Source: UBA1952 sp965246855 (GTDB lineage Bacteria > Bacteroidota > Bacteroidia > Chitinophagales > Chitinophagaceae). Taken from it: DNA of 64,000 bases. Location of the stretch: positions 124,001 through 188,000 of the forward strand of contig CBDFFP010000002.1 of NCBI GenBank assembly GCA_965246855.1, read 5' to 3'. A model generated the notes under the pieces. That model searched no databases. It saw only the letters and a program-made list of their open reading frames with translations, and was not told the origin of the DNA. Numbering within the stretch: the stretch's first letter is position 1; the number at the start of each line of letters is the position of its first letter. A program made the translations under genes and the position numbers. This document shows, piece by piece, positions 32,698 through 40,744 of this stretch.

Positions 32698-33322
32698 AAG
32701 CGGAACGCCGGGTGCGGGAATCCTGGTGTTTCTCCTGCTGCTCTTCGCTACCCTGCCTTCGCTTGCGCAGAAAGGATTGCAACCGGGCGATATCGTCTTT
32801 CAAAACCTGCCCTGCGGCGGCATGTGCGACGCAATTATCGCCACCACGCCGTGCCAGAACAACCGCCGTTTCAACCACTGCGGTGTAGTGATAAAGGAAG
32901 GGAAAAAGCTGTTTGTGGTGGAAGCGATTGGGAAGGCCGTGCAGAAATCCCCGCTTCAAAAGTTCACCGCGCGCGACACCGCGCACGTCCTCTTCGCAGG
33001 CCGCGCGAAGGCATCTTTAAAGGAAAGAAAACGCTTCGCCCAAAATAGCCTGCGCTATGTAGGCCGACCTTACGACGACCCGTTTCTGCCCGGCGACAGC
33101 GCGCTCTATTGCTCGGAATTGGTGTGGGAAGCGTTCAGTCAAAACGGAAGGAAACTCTTTCCGCAAAAGCCGATGACTTTTAAGGAGAATGGGCAAACAC
33201 ACCCGGCATGGAAAGCCTACTACGAAGACCTGAAACAGCCCATTCCCGAAGGTATTTTGGGCATCAATCCATGCGCCATTGCCAATTCACCGGAGATTCG
33301 ATTCTTCTCCGTGCGGAAATGA
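32675..33322 (+). CDS. YiiX/YebB-like permuted papain-fold cysteine hydrolase
   Basis: The GTG at 32675 gives a signal peptide (LLLLFATLPSLAQ) and 215 residues. QPGDIVFQ and NHCGVVI (with the active-site His region) come first and the catalytic-type YCSELVWEAF comes late, the circularly permuted NlpC/P60 order of the YiiX family. It may cleave amide or ester bonds in the envelope. It is translationally linked to the lipoproteins. Confidence 0.82.
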   Translation: MRKKVSGKSGTPGAGILVFLLLLFATLPSLAQKGLQPGDIVFQNLPCGGMCDAIIATTPCQNNRRFNHCGVVIKEGKKLFVVEAIGKAVQKSPLQKFTARDTAHVLFAGRAKASLKERKRFAQNSLRYVGRPYDDPFLPGDSALYCSELVWEAFSQNGRKLFPQKPMTFKENGQTHPAWKAYYEDLKQPIPEGILGINPCAIANSPEIRFFSVRK

Positions 33323-33375
33323 TGTTTCACGGGGTTATGTTTCATGGGTTCATGAAACATAACCCCGTGAAACAT
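33322..33375. repeat. 54-bp near-perfect hairpin
   Basis: ATGTTTCACGGGGTTATGTT plus TCATG forms a 25-bp perfect stem around a GGTT loop. It lies between convergent genes (YiiX-like and CDGSH), so it could terminate both, but the stem is much longer than normal and no T-run follows. Confidence 0.7.
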
Positions 33376-33388
33376 TGCGCCTTCGGCG

Positions 33389-33613
33389 CTACGCGTCCTT
33401 CTTCGGCGGCAGGTCAAATGCCTTTGCGTCGTGTTCAAAATGGCCTCTGTGAGAACCGTCGCAAAAGGGTTTGTTTTGGGAAAGACCGCAGCGGCAGATG
33501 CTGACGATTGTGCGCCCAGCAAGGCCGTACTCGTTGCCGTCTTTGTCCACAATCGTGAAGTCGCCGTCTACTTTTAAGGAGCCGTTGTTGTTTACCGTGA
33601 GCTTGGTAGCCAT
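33389..33613 (-). CDS. CDGSH iron-sulfur domain protein
   Basis: The 74-residue protein carries the 2Fe-2S ligand motif as SICRCGLSQNKPFCDGSH (C-x-C ... C-x3-H), the three-Cys one-His binding site of the mitoNEET family. There is no membrane segment, so it is a soluble redox or cluster-transfer protein. Confidence 0.92.
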   Translation of the reverse strand: MATKLTVNNNGSLKVDGDFTIVDKDGNEYGLAGRTIVSICRCGLSQNKPFCDGSHRGHFEHDAKAFDLPPKKDA

Positions 33614-33651
33614 AAGGGTTTGAGAGGAGTGTTTGGGGGAAATGAAAGCGT

Positions 33652-34560
33652 CTAAATTAGGCCTTTGCGGGGAAGCAGGATACGCACACTTTGCGGCAGG
33701 ATTTGGGCCTTCACGTTTCGGACAGTACCCATATATTCACCGTCCACCTGAAACGGTAATGGGCGCGGCAGCTTCAACACCAATTCCTTTCCACAATACA
33801 CCCGCTGATGGATTCCGGTGGAGGATTTGCTTTGGAAAAACGAGCGCATAATGCCCCAAATTGTAACGTCGCGCAGCACAATAACCTCAAAAAGACCGTC
33901 GTGCAGGTTGCCATGCTCGTTGATGACCACGCCCGTGCCGTAGGTGCGTCCGTTGGCGATGATAACCATGGCTGCACGGTGGCTTACATACTTACCATCA
34001 AGGGTCATTTTGGCCCGGAAATGGTGTCCGCCGCGCAGGGTTTTCAGCACCTGCCGTGCATAGCCCCAAAGGCCGCGCACCTGCGTTTGTTCAAAGTGGT
34101 GGATGAGTTGCGCGTTGAGGCCCACGTCGCTCAAATGGATGGAATAGTGTCCGTTGATGCGGATAGCATCCAAGGGCGCTGTATGGTTTCCGGTGATAAC
34201 AGGAAGGGCTTCCTGCGGCGCGAGGGGAAGGCCCAATTCGGCGGCCATGCCATTGGCAGAACCAGCAGGCAAAGCACCAATTATCAGGTTATTTGCCGCG
34301 CCTACCTCTGCCACAAGCTTTAGTGTTCCGTCGCCACCAATGGCAATCAGGCGGTGCGGACGGTGGGTTTTTATTTCCTTTTCCAGTGCCCGCTTATCGT
34401 CCTTTCCGGTAGTCTCCAAAAAAGTAAAAGAATGCGGCAGATTCTTGAAATGCGCTTCAATTTCTTCTTTCCAAACCGTCTTGTCTTTGCCGCCCGCGTG
34501 GGGATTCACGACGAAAAGAAATCGGTGTGGGGCGGCTTGTGGCATATTTGTTTCCGCCAT
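33652..34560 (-). CDS. Diacylglycerol/lipid kinase family protein
   Basis: The ATG at 34560 gives 302 residues, the family's normal size; a GTG at 34611 would add 17 residues and reach to 2 bp from the divergent gene. FVVNPHAGGKDK, AIGGDGTLKLVAEV and LPAGSANGMA are the nucleotide-binding and catalytic motifs of the YegS/DgkB group. It phosphorylates diacylglycerol or a related lipid. The divergent neighbour is an App1-like phosphatidate phosphatase, the opposite reaction. Confidence 0.9.
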   Translation of the reverse strand: MAETNMPQAAPHRFLFVVNPHAGGKDKTVWKEEIEAHFKNLPHSFTFLETTGKDDKRALEKEIKTHRPHRLIAIGGDGTLKLVAEVGAANNLIIGALPAGSANGMAAELGLPLAPQEALPVITGNHTAPLDAIRINGHYSIHLSDVGLNAQLIHHFEQTQVRGLWGYARQVLKTLRGGHHFRAKMTLDGKYVSHRAAMVIIANGRTYGTGVVINEHGNLHDGLFEVIVLRDVTIWGIMRSFFQSKSSTGIHQRVYCGKELVLKLPRPLPFQVDGEYMGTVRNVKAQILPQSVRILLPRKGLI

Positions 34561-34612
34561 TGTCGGGAAGCGTTTTTCTACAGAACGTTTTTCTTTTAAG
34601 AACCGCGCCACT

Positions 34613-35614
34613 ATGGGTTTTCTCCGCCGCCTTTTTAAGACTTCTACTGTCCATCCGCAAATCAGGGTCTATCATTCCTACGGAGATGAAGACCGCTGTT
34701 TTGTGCTTGGGCATGTATTGGAAGAAGCACCAGAGCGCCCTTCTTCCAAAAAGAAAGAAAGCTTCTGGCGCAATGCAAAGGCAATGCTGCGGCTGTTCTC
34801 CCTTCAACCCCAAGCGGGAGCGCAGGTGAAACTGCAACTGGGCGTAAGAACCATTCTCGCCATTACCAACGAGGATGGCTTTTTCCATGTAGATATTCCC
34901 GGCGATGCGCTAAAACAGTCGGGCTGGCATCTGGTGGAGGTGCACGGACTTTCCGGCGCGGCAAGCGGCTGTGTGGGGGAAGGAAAAGTGTATCACCCGG
35001 CTTCTAAAAAGCAGGGCTTCATCTCCGACATCGACGATACCTTTCTCATCTCCCACGCGCGGAATATCTTTCTGCGGCTGCGCACTTTGCTAACTAAATC
35101 TCCGCAGACAAGACGGCCTTTTGAGGGCGTGGTAGCGCATTATCAGGCCCTGGCATTAAAGGGAGCAACGGCAGAAACACCCAATCCGTTTTTTTACGTG
35201 TCTTCTTCCGAGTGGAATCTCTATGACTACATCAAAGAATTCTGCCGTTTTCATCAATTACCGGAAGGGATTTTCCTGCTTAGCAACCTGAAACAACTTT
35301 CCGATTTTGCAAGGACGGGAAGCAACAACCACGGGACCAAATATGACCGCATTGCGCGGATTCTGGAAGAATATCCTGCGACTCGTTTCACCTTGCTGGG
35401 AGATGATACGCAGCAAGACCCCGTGATTTACCGGCGTGTGGTGGCGCAGTTCGGGCAGCAAATCAACGCGGTTTATATGCGCCACAGGGCGAAGCAAAAC
35501 AAAAGCAGGACGGAAGTACTGTTGGATGAGATCCGCGCGGCAGGCATTTCGGTTTGTTATTTCCGGCACAGTAAAGAGGCACTGGCACATTCGCGGGAAA
35601 TTGGGTTGGCTTGA
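34613..35614 (+). CDS. App1-type phosphatidate phosphatase (DUF2183)
   Basis: From the ATG at 34613 the 333 residues have an N-terminal beta domain and a catalytic region starting FISDIDDTFLIS, which holds the DxDxT nucleophile, then VSSSEWNLYDYI and LGDDTQQDPVIY. This is the App1 domain, which in yeast dephosphorylates phosphatidate. It is divergent from a lipid kinase gene, and the intergenic gap is 52 bp. Confidence 0.88.
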   Translation: MGFLRRLFKTSTVHPQIRVYHSYGDEDRCFVLGHVLEEAPERPSSKKKESFWRNAKAMLRLFSLQPQAGAQVKLQLGVRTILAITNEDGFFHVDIPGDALKQSGWHLVEVHGLSGAASGCVGEGKVYHPASKKQGFISDIDDTFLISHARNIFLRLRTLLTKSPQTRRPFEGVVAHYQALALKGATAETPNPFFYVSSSEWNLYDYIKEFCRFHQLPEGIFLLSNLKQLSDFARTGSNNHGTKYDRIARILEEYPATRFTLLGDDTQQDPVIYRRVVAQFGQQINAVYMRHRAKQNKSRTEVLLDEIRAAGISVCYFRHSKEALAHSREIGLA

Positions 35615-35623
35615 GTGCTTTCT

Positions 35624-37183
35624 TCACGCACTCCCCACCGCCTTCATCTTGCTTTTCTGAAGCCATTTTTCCCATCCTTCAAGCTGTGCGCCTTTCAGCA
35701 CGCGCGGAAATTTATTCATTGCCCCTTCTTTGCCCTGCGCGCGCATGTAATCGTAAAAAACGTCACCCGGATACACGTCCACAAACACTTTTTTCAAGGC
35801 CGAAGTGCGCTCTACCGCATAGTCATCGTTCACCTCTTTGAGCGTCTCATCCAGAATGGTTTTTACGCGCGCCGCGTCTATTTTTTCCGGCTCGTCGGCA
35901 CCAATGGCCCAACGATGGGCAAAGCCGTTTTCGTGCTTGCAACCCCAGACGGCAAACTCACGCACGGTAATTCCCAATTCGTTGTTCACGCGGGCAATGG
36001 CTTCCGTCAGGTTCTCAATGCTGGTGTGTTCGCCGCAAATGGAAAGGAATTGCTTCGTGCGGCCCACAATCACAATTTCGCCCTCGGCAGCATTGGTGAA
36101 ACGCACCACATCGCCAATCAGATAGCGCCACGCGCCGGACGGCGTAGAAAGCAGCACGGCATAATCCACGCCCTCCTTCACCTGATGAATCATACTGGTT
36201 TTAGGGAAAGGAATGCACTGTCCGTCATCGTTGAAGTTGGTGCTGTTGAAAGGCACAAACTCATAGAAAATACCGTTGTTCAGCACCAGCTTGATGCCCG
36301 GCTCTCCTGGTCGCGCCTGATAGCCGAAGGAACCTTCTGAGGCCATGTAGGTCTCAATATAGACGATGGGTTTTCCCAGCAGCCGTGCAAAAGATTCCCG
36401 GTAGGGTTCAAAGGAAACGCCGCCGTGGATGTAGATGTTTAGGTTGGGCCAGATGTCGTGGATCGTCTTTACGCCGTGGTGGGCAATGATGCGCTCCAAC
36501 ACAATCTGCACCCAGGCCGGTACGCCGCAAATTGTTCCCACGTCCCACTTCGGCGCCAGCTTCACAATCTGGTCAATGCGGTCTTCCCAGTGCAGCACAC
36601 GCGAGATTTTCTGCCCCGGTTTGTAAAGCAATCTGCTTGCCCAGCGCGGCATGTTTTTGGCGGAAATCCCACTCATATCGCCTTCGTAGTAGCCGTCCTT
36701 TTCGTAGAGCGAAGTGGTTCCGCCCAGCATCAAAAGGCCTTTGGTAAAAGTGATTTCCGGCACTTTAAAATCCACCAGACTATAAAGCTGCCGGAAGCCC
36801 ATGCGCCGGATGGAGCGTATCATGTCACTCGTTACGGGGATGTGCTTGGAAGCCGCGCCCGACGTTCCGCTTGACAAGGCGAAATACTTCACTTTTCCGG
36901 GCCAGCTCACGTTCTCTTTTCCTTCCAATGCAAAATGCCACCACTCGTTGTACATCTTATCATAGTCATGCAGCGGCACCGTTTCGCGAAAAGCTTTTAC
37001 AAAATCCACTTCCTTTTCCAGAATCCCGCCAAAGCCGTAGTGCTTGCCAAACATCGTGTATTGCCCGCGCTCCAGGAGCTTGCGCAGTTCCCGACGCTGA
37101 TACACTTCGGGCGTCGCCGTGTTGGGCGACATGCGTTTTCGGAGTTTTATAGAGCGGGAAATCAGCGAACCGAGCAAAGCCAT
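35624..37183 (-). CDS. GH3-family acyl-adenylate-forming enzyme
   Basis: The 519 residues match GH3 proteins: ALSSGTSGAASKHIPVT is the ATP-binding motif 1, YMASEGSFGYQ corresponds to motif 2, and YRLIGDVV-like YLIGDVVRFT to motif 3. Plant GH3 enzymes join amino acids to hormones such as indole acetate. Bacterial members exist, and their substrates are largely unknown. It stands alone between two convergent or independent genes. Confidence 0.9.
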   Translation of the reverse strand: MALLGSLISRSIKLRKRMSPNTATPEVYQRRELRKLLERGQYTMFGKHYGFGGILEKEVDFVKAFRETVPLHDYDKMYNEWWHFALEGKENVSWPGKVKYFALSSGTSGAASKHIPVTSDMIRSIRRMGFRQLYSLVDFKVPEITFTKGLLMLGGTTSLYEKDGYYEGDMSGISAKNMPRWASRLLYKPGQKISRVLHWEDRIDQIVKLAPKWDVGTICGVPAWVQIVLERIIAHHGVKTIHDIWPNLNIYIHGGVSFEPYRESFARLLGKPIVYIETYMASEGSFGYQARPGEPGIKLVLNNGIFYEFVPFNSTNFNDDGQCIPFPKTSMIHQVKEGVDYAVLLSTPSGAWRYLIGDVVRFTNAAEGEIVIVGRTKQFLSICGEHTSIENLTEAIARVNNELGITVREFAVWGCKHENGFAHRWAIGADEPEKIDAARVKTILDETLKEVNDDYAVERTSALKKVFVDVYPGDVFYDYMRAQGKEGAMNKFPRVLKGAQLEGWEKWLQKSKMKAVGSA

Positions 37184-37307
37184 TTTTCTAGTGATTAATT
37201 ATTAATGATTAGTGATTAATGAGAGAGAGGGTTTGTTCCTTCATGTCCACGTTCCTCTTTACCACATTCTCTCCACATTTTCCACATTGCCGCATTTCAT
37301 TTATTTA

Positions 37308-38534
37308 TTACTTCACAAACGGTTCTTCATGGTAAAATCCGGCATAGTCGTTGAGGTAATGAAATTTGGGCGTCAATATTCCGTTGCGGCAAATGGTCGC
37401 ACGTTCAATCAGCGCGTTGTCTTTTTGGAGTAAGGCCGGAATAATGTGTTCCAAAAGCTTTTCCCCGAAATAAATAGAAGCATCGCGCGGCAATTCGTTG
37501 GGCAGATTATCCACCGCCATTACATCCACCGTGCTGTCCAAATTCTGAAAAGGCGCGGTCTTGTGCAGGTTCGTCCGGTCCACACCATACACCGGGTCGG
37601 CAATGGTGGAAGCGCCCATATTGATGGGAACCGAGCCGCCTTCGTCGCAGGTAACATCCGCAATCACGCGGATAGAAAAGTCTTCTTTCCGTACATCGTC
37701 CCAATGGAAAAGCCGGTCAATATTTTGTTGCCAGTAAATGCCGTTGATAAGAATGTCTGTGTTGTGCGTATAAGGCTCAAAAATGCAGACGTATTTTTCC
37801 GGGTACGCATGAAATTCGGTTCGGTCATAGCCCCCGTCTTTCGCGCGCTTGTACAGGTCAGCACCTTTCAAGTGCACGAACACCGCTTCCGTGAAAGAGT
37901 TGCTCTGGTATGCTTCGGAGGAAACCTGCCGTATGTGCATTAACTGCAACACTTCCAGCGCGCCCTGCGCTACCCTGCCCGACCCGGTGAGCGCAATGCG
38001 CAACGGCGGCAGCCGCAGGTCTTGATAAAGGCTTTTCAGCGCCTCGTAATCCTTCACTTCGTGCGCTGCCGGGAGCGAAAAATCACCGGTGCGCTGTCCC
38101 CAGGTTCGGAAGCCGTTGTGCGCGCCCACAATGCCCGCCCAACCGCCAAAACCCAATACCCGCTCTCCGTTTTCGTGAACCAGTGTTTCATAGTCCACCA
38201 TCTGTATTTTCTTTTCAATCAGGGCCAGCATTAAAGGCTGATTATAAGGCTGCGCCTTTTTGGTGTGAGAGAAAAACAGGTAAGTTTTCCCCGCAATCAA
38301 ATCCTTCACCGGCACTTCCTTTACGCCCATCAGCACGTCGCAATCGCTTAAATCTTCTTGCAGCGTCAGTCCTTCAGCGCGGTATTCTTCATCGCTGAAA
38401 CAGCGCGTCGGGCTGGGCTGCACCACCACTTCTACACCCGGAAAAAGCTTTGAAATTCCGGCGGCCTGCCGGGGAGAAAAAGGAACACGGAAGTCGGGCG
38501 GGTTTTTGCCTTCGCGGAGAATGCCGATGCGCAC
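37308..38534 (-). CDS. Saccharopine (lysine-forming) / alanine dehydrogenase-type NAD(P) enzyme
   Basis: The 408 residues start IGILREGKNPPDFRVPFSP, show FFSHTKKAQPYNQ and DYETLVHENGERVLGFGGWAG, and a Rossmann loop ALTGSGRVAQGALEVL. SHTKKAQ and the layout fit saccharopine dehydrogenase/lysine-ketoglutarate reductase better than alanine dehydrogenase. With the ALDH7-type enzyme at 30352 it suggests a saccharopine-type route of lysine degradation. It is divergent from hscB with a 48-bp gap. Confidence 0.82.
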   Translation of the reverse strand: MRIGILREGKNPPDFRVPFSPRQAAGISKLFPGVEVVVQPSPTRCFSDEEYRAEGLTLQEDLSDCDVLMGVKEVPVKDLIAGKTYLFFSHTKKAQPYNQPLMLALIEKKIQMVDYETLVHENGERVLGFGGWAGIVGAHNGFRTWGQRTGDFSLPAAHEVKDYEALKSLYQDLRLPPLRIALTGSGRVAQGALEVLQLMHIRQVSSEAYQSNSFTEAVFVHLKGADLYKRAKDGGYDRTEFHAYPEKYVCIFEPYTHNTDILINGIYWQQNIDRLFHWDDVRKEDFSIRVIADVTCDEGGSVPINMGASTIADPVYGVDRTNLHKTAPFQNLDSTVDVMAVDNLPNELPRDASIYFGEKLLEHIIPALLQKDNALIERATICRNGILTPKFHYLNDYAGFYHEEPFVK

Positions 38535-38556
38535 AGGGAAGAGGGAAAAGAAGGAT

Positions 38557-38564
38557 TAATTTTG
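38557..38564 (+). promoter_or_regulatory. -7 box of hscB
   Basis: TAATTTTG matches TAnnTTTG and lies 18 bp before the hscB ATG at 38583. Its position argues against the upstream TTG at 38562 as start. Confidence 0.55.
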
Positions 38565-38582
38565 GCCGCAAAGATACACGGC

Positions 38583-39071
38583 ATGACAGCGGCTACCGAT
38601 TACTTCGCACTCCTGAAACAGGAGCGGAAATACCATACAGACCCAGCCTTGTTGCGCCGGAGCTTTTACGCCCAAAGCGCGGCGCATCATCCTGACCGCG
38701 CCGTTACCGGAGACGCAGCGGCACAGGCAGAAGCACTCGACAAAACCGCCCTGCTGAACGAGGCCTTGCGCGTCCTCTCCCACCCGATGCGCCGCCTGGA
38801 GCATCTGTTGTTTTTGGAAGGACATTCCCTGCCCGAAAACCATGCGCTTTCTCCCGGTTTTATGATGGAGATGATGGAGCTAAACGAGCTTGCGGAAGAA
38901 AATGCAGAAGCCGCACAAAAACAACTTTCGGCTTTGCAGGAAGACTGGCAGAAAAGCACCGATACCCTGACAAAAAGCTACGACAGCGGCGAGCGCAACG
39001 AAGCACTTTTTAAGGCTTTGCAGGAAGCGTATTTCCGGCAGAAATATCTGGAGCGGGTAAAGGTTTCGTAG
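38583..39071 (+). CDS. hscB: Fe-S cluster co-chaperone HscB
   Basis: The 162 residues begin with a J-domain (TDYFALL... AHHPDRA with HPD near 35) followed by ETSHPMRRLEHLL-like VLSHPMRRLEHLLFLEG and a C-terminal three-helix bundle (MEMMELNELAEE) that binds IscU. HscB guides HscA/IscU in cluster transfer. It links to fdx and iscX at 17 kb, although the isc genes are not contiguous here. Confidence 0.92.
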   Translation: MTAATDYFALLKQERKYHTDPALLRRSFYAQSAAHHPDRAVTGDAAAQAEALDKTALLNEALRVLSHPMRRLEHLLFLEGHSLPENHALSPGFMMEMMELNELAEENAEAAQKQLSALQEDWQKSTDTLTKSYDSGERNEALFKALQEAYFRQKYLERVKVS

Positions 39072-39136
39072 GAAAGAAGTCCATCCGGTACAAAGTTTGT
39101 AACCCTCCCGGCGAACCCCTACGATCCCTGTTCGCT

Positions 39137-39922
39137 ATGAAAAAACAAATTCTCCTTCTCGCCCTCGCCGCCTGCACGGCCACGGGCGCTTCTGCCCAAT
39201 TCGGAAACCTGAAGCTCAACGACCGTGCTGTTTCTGCTGTTGGTAAAGGCGTAAAATCCATGACCTTCTCCAATGAAGATGCCGCCCGCCTTGCCCGCGA
39301 AGGCGTGGACTGGATGGATGCCAACAACAAAGTAGCGTCCGCCGGCAGCCCTTATGCGAAGCGGCTGGATAAAATCTTCAGCAAGCACCGCAACGAAGAC
39401 GGCCTTAACCTCAATTACAAAGTCTATCTCGTGACCGACGTGAACGCTTTTGCCTGCGCCGACGGCTCGGTGCGCGTTTTCGCGGGTCTGATGGATATGA
39501 TGACCGACGACGAGCTACTCGCGGTAATCGGCCATGAAATCGGCCACGTAAAAAATAATGACAGCCGCGATGCCGCGCGGGAAGCCTATCGCCGGGCCGC
39601 TATTTCAGACGCGGTTTCTTCGCAAAACAGCACAGCGGCCACGCTCACCAGCAGCCAACTGGGCGACTTTGCCAACGCGCTTATCAGCAGCAAATACAGC
39701 CGCAAGCAGGAAAGCGATGCAGACCGCTACAGCTATGAATTCCTTAAGCGCAATAGCTATAACGTAATGGCCGAAGCCTCCGCTTTCCGCAAACTGGCGG
39801 CCTTGAGCGGCGGCGCACAACAATCCAAAACACAGCAGATGATGTCCTCCCATCCCGACTCCGAAGCCCGCGCTGCTGCAGTGGAGAAATGGGCGAAGAA
39901 AGACGGACTGGCGAAGGAGTAA
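39137..39922 (+). CDS. M48-family metalloprotease (periplasmic)
   Basis: Signal peptide residues 1-20 (GASAQ), 261 residues. The zinc motif is AVIGHEIGHVKNN (HExxH), with a later QESDADRYSYEFL segment supplying the third ligand Glu. There are no transmembrane helices, unlike HtpX. Relatives such as BepA/LoiP act in outer-membrane quality control. Confidence 0.9.
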   Translation: MKKQILLLALAACTATGASAQFGNLKLNDRAVSAVGKGVKSMTFSNEDAARLAREGVDWMDANNKVASAGSPYAKRLDKIFSKHRNEDGLNLNYKVYLVTDVNAFACADGSVRVFAGLMDMMTDDELLAVIGHEIGHVKNNDSRDAAREAYRRAAISDAVSSQNSTAATLTSSQLGDFANALISSKYSRKQESDADRYSYEFLKRNSYNVMAEASAFRKLAALSGGAQQSKTQQMMSSHPDSEARAAAVEKWAKKDGLAKE

Positions 39923-39942
39923 CGCGACTTCTTTTGTTTTTG

Positions 39943-39978
39943 AAGAAAGGACTGTGCGAACAGTCCTTTCTTTTTTCG
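39943..39978 (+). terminator. Rho-independent terminator after the M48 gene
   Basis: GAAAGGACTGT-gcga-ACAGTCCTTTC is followed by TTTTTT, 21 bp downstream of the stop. Confidence 0.8.
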
Positions 39979-39983
39979 TCGAA

Positions 39984-40054
39984 AATCTTTTGTCACCCCG
40001 AAGGGACCTTAGCGGACAGGAGCCGACAAGGCCCCTTCGGGGTGACAAAAGATT
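39984..40054. repeat. Full CACCCCGAAGG inverted element
   Basis: AATCTTTTGTCACCCCGAAG and its inverted partner flank a short core with TTAGCGGAC. The half copy at 14763 shares the left part. Confidence 0.7.
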
Positions 40055-40112
40055 ATTTCCGAAGCAACTTTACAAAGCCGCTTGTCCGTTTTTCTAACAT
40101 CTCTTCTGTCCC

Positions 40113-40744
40113 ATGAACCTCATCCTCCGCAACCTGCGCCCGCGCTATTTGCCCCAAAAAGAATCGGGCATCTGGGGGCGGGAGCTGTCTTTTGCGCAGG
40201 GGGAAAGAGTCTTTATCTGCGCGCCTTCGGGGAGTGGAAAGACCTCTTTCGCACACCTGCTCTATGGCCTGCGCCGCGACGCGGAGGGAGACATTCTTTG
40301 GGGGACTCTTTCCCCGCTAAACGCAACGGAAGAGCAACTCGCGGCCCTGCGCGCCCAAAAGCTTTCCATTGTCTTTCAGGATTTGCGCTTGTTTCCGCAG
40401 CTTTCCCTTTGGAAGAATCTTCTTGTCAAAAAAGCACTCGGCTCGCCGGTGAATGATGCGGAACTGGAAAGCTGGTTAGAACGCCTCGGTCTCTCCCACC
40501 GCCGCGATAGTCCCGCCCAAAATCTTTCCTACGGGGACAGCAACGCACCGCCATTTTGCGCGCCCTGCTTCCCGATTTTAAATGGCTCTTGCTGGATGAA
40601 CCCTTCTCCCATCTGGACGCGGAAAACGCCGGAAAAGCATTGTCCTTGATAGAGGAAGTCGCCGACCAGCGCAGCGCGGGAATCCTCTACGCAGAGCTGG
40701 ACGACAACCCGCATTTTTGCGCGTCTCAAAAGCTTCTTTTATGA
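40113..40744 (+). pseudogene. ABC transporter ATP-binding protein, frameshifted
   Basis: The first frame encodes Walker A (APSGSGKTS), the Q-loop (FQDLRLFP) and the start of the signature (NLSYG). It then shifts. The +1 frame continues with QQRTAILRALLPD, Walker B WLLLDEPF and D-loop SHLD. The break is at 40533-40536, a run of four Gs; five Gs would restore SYGGQQR. So one G is missing, through mutation or sequence error. The reconstructed protein is about 210 residues, close to a LolD/FtsE-type ATPase, and its stop overlaps the permease ATG (ATGA). Confidence 0.85.
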
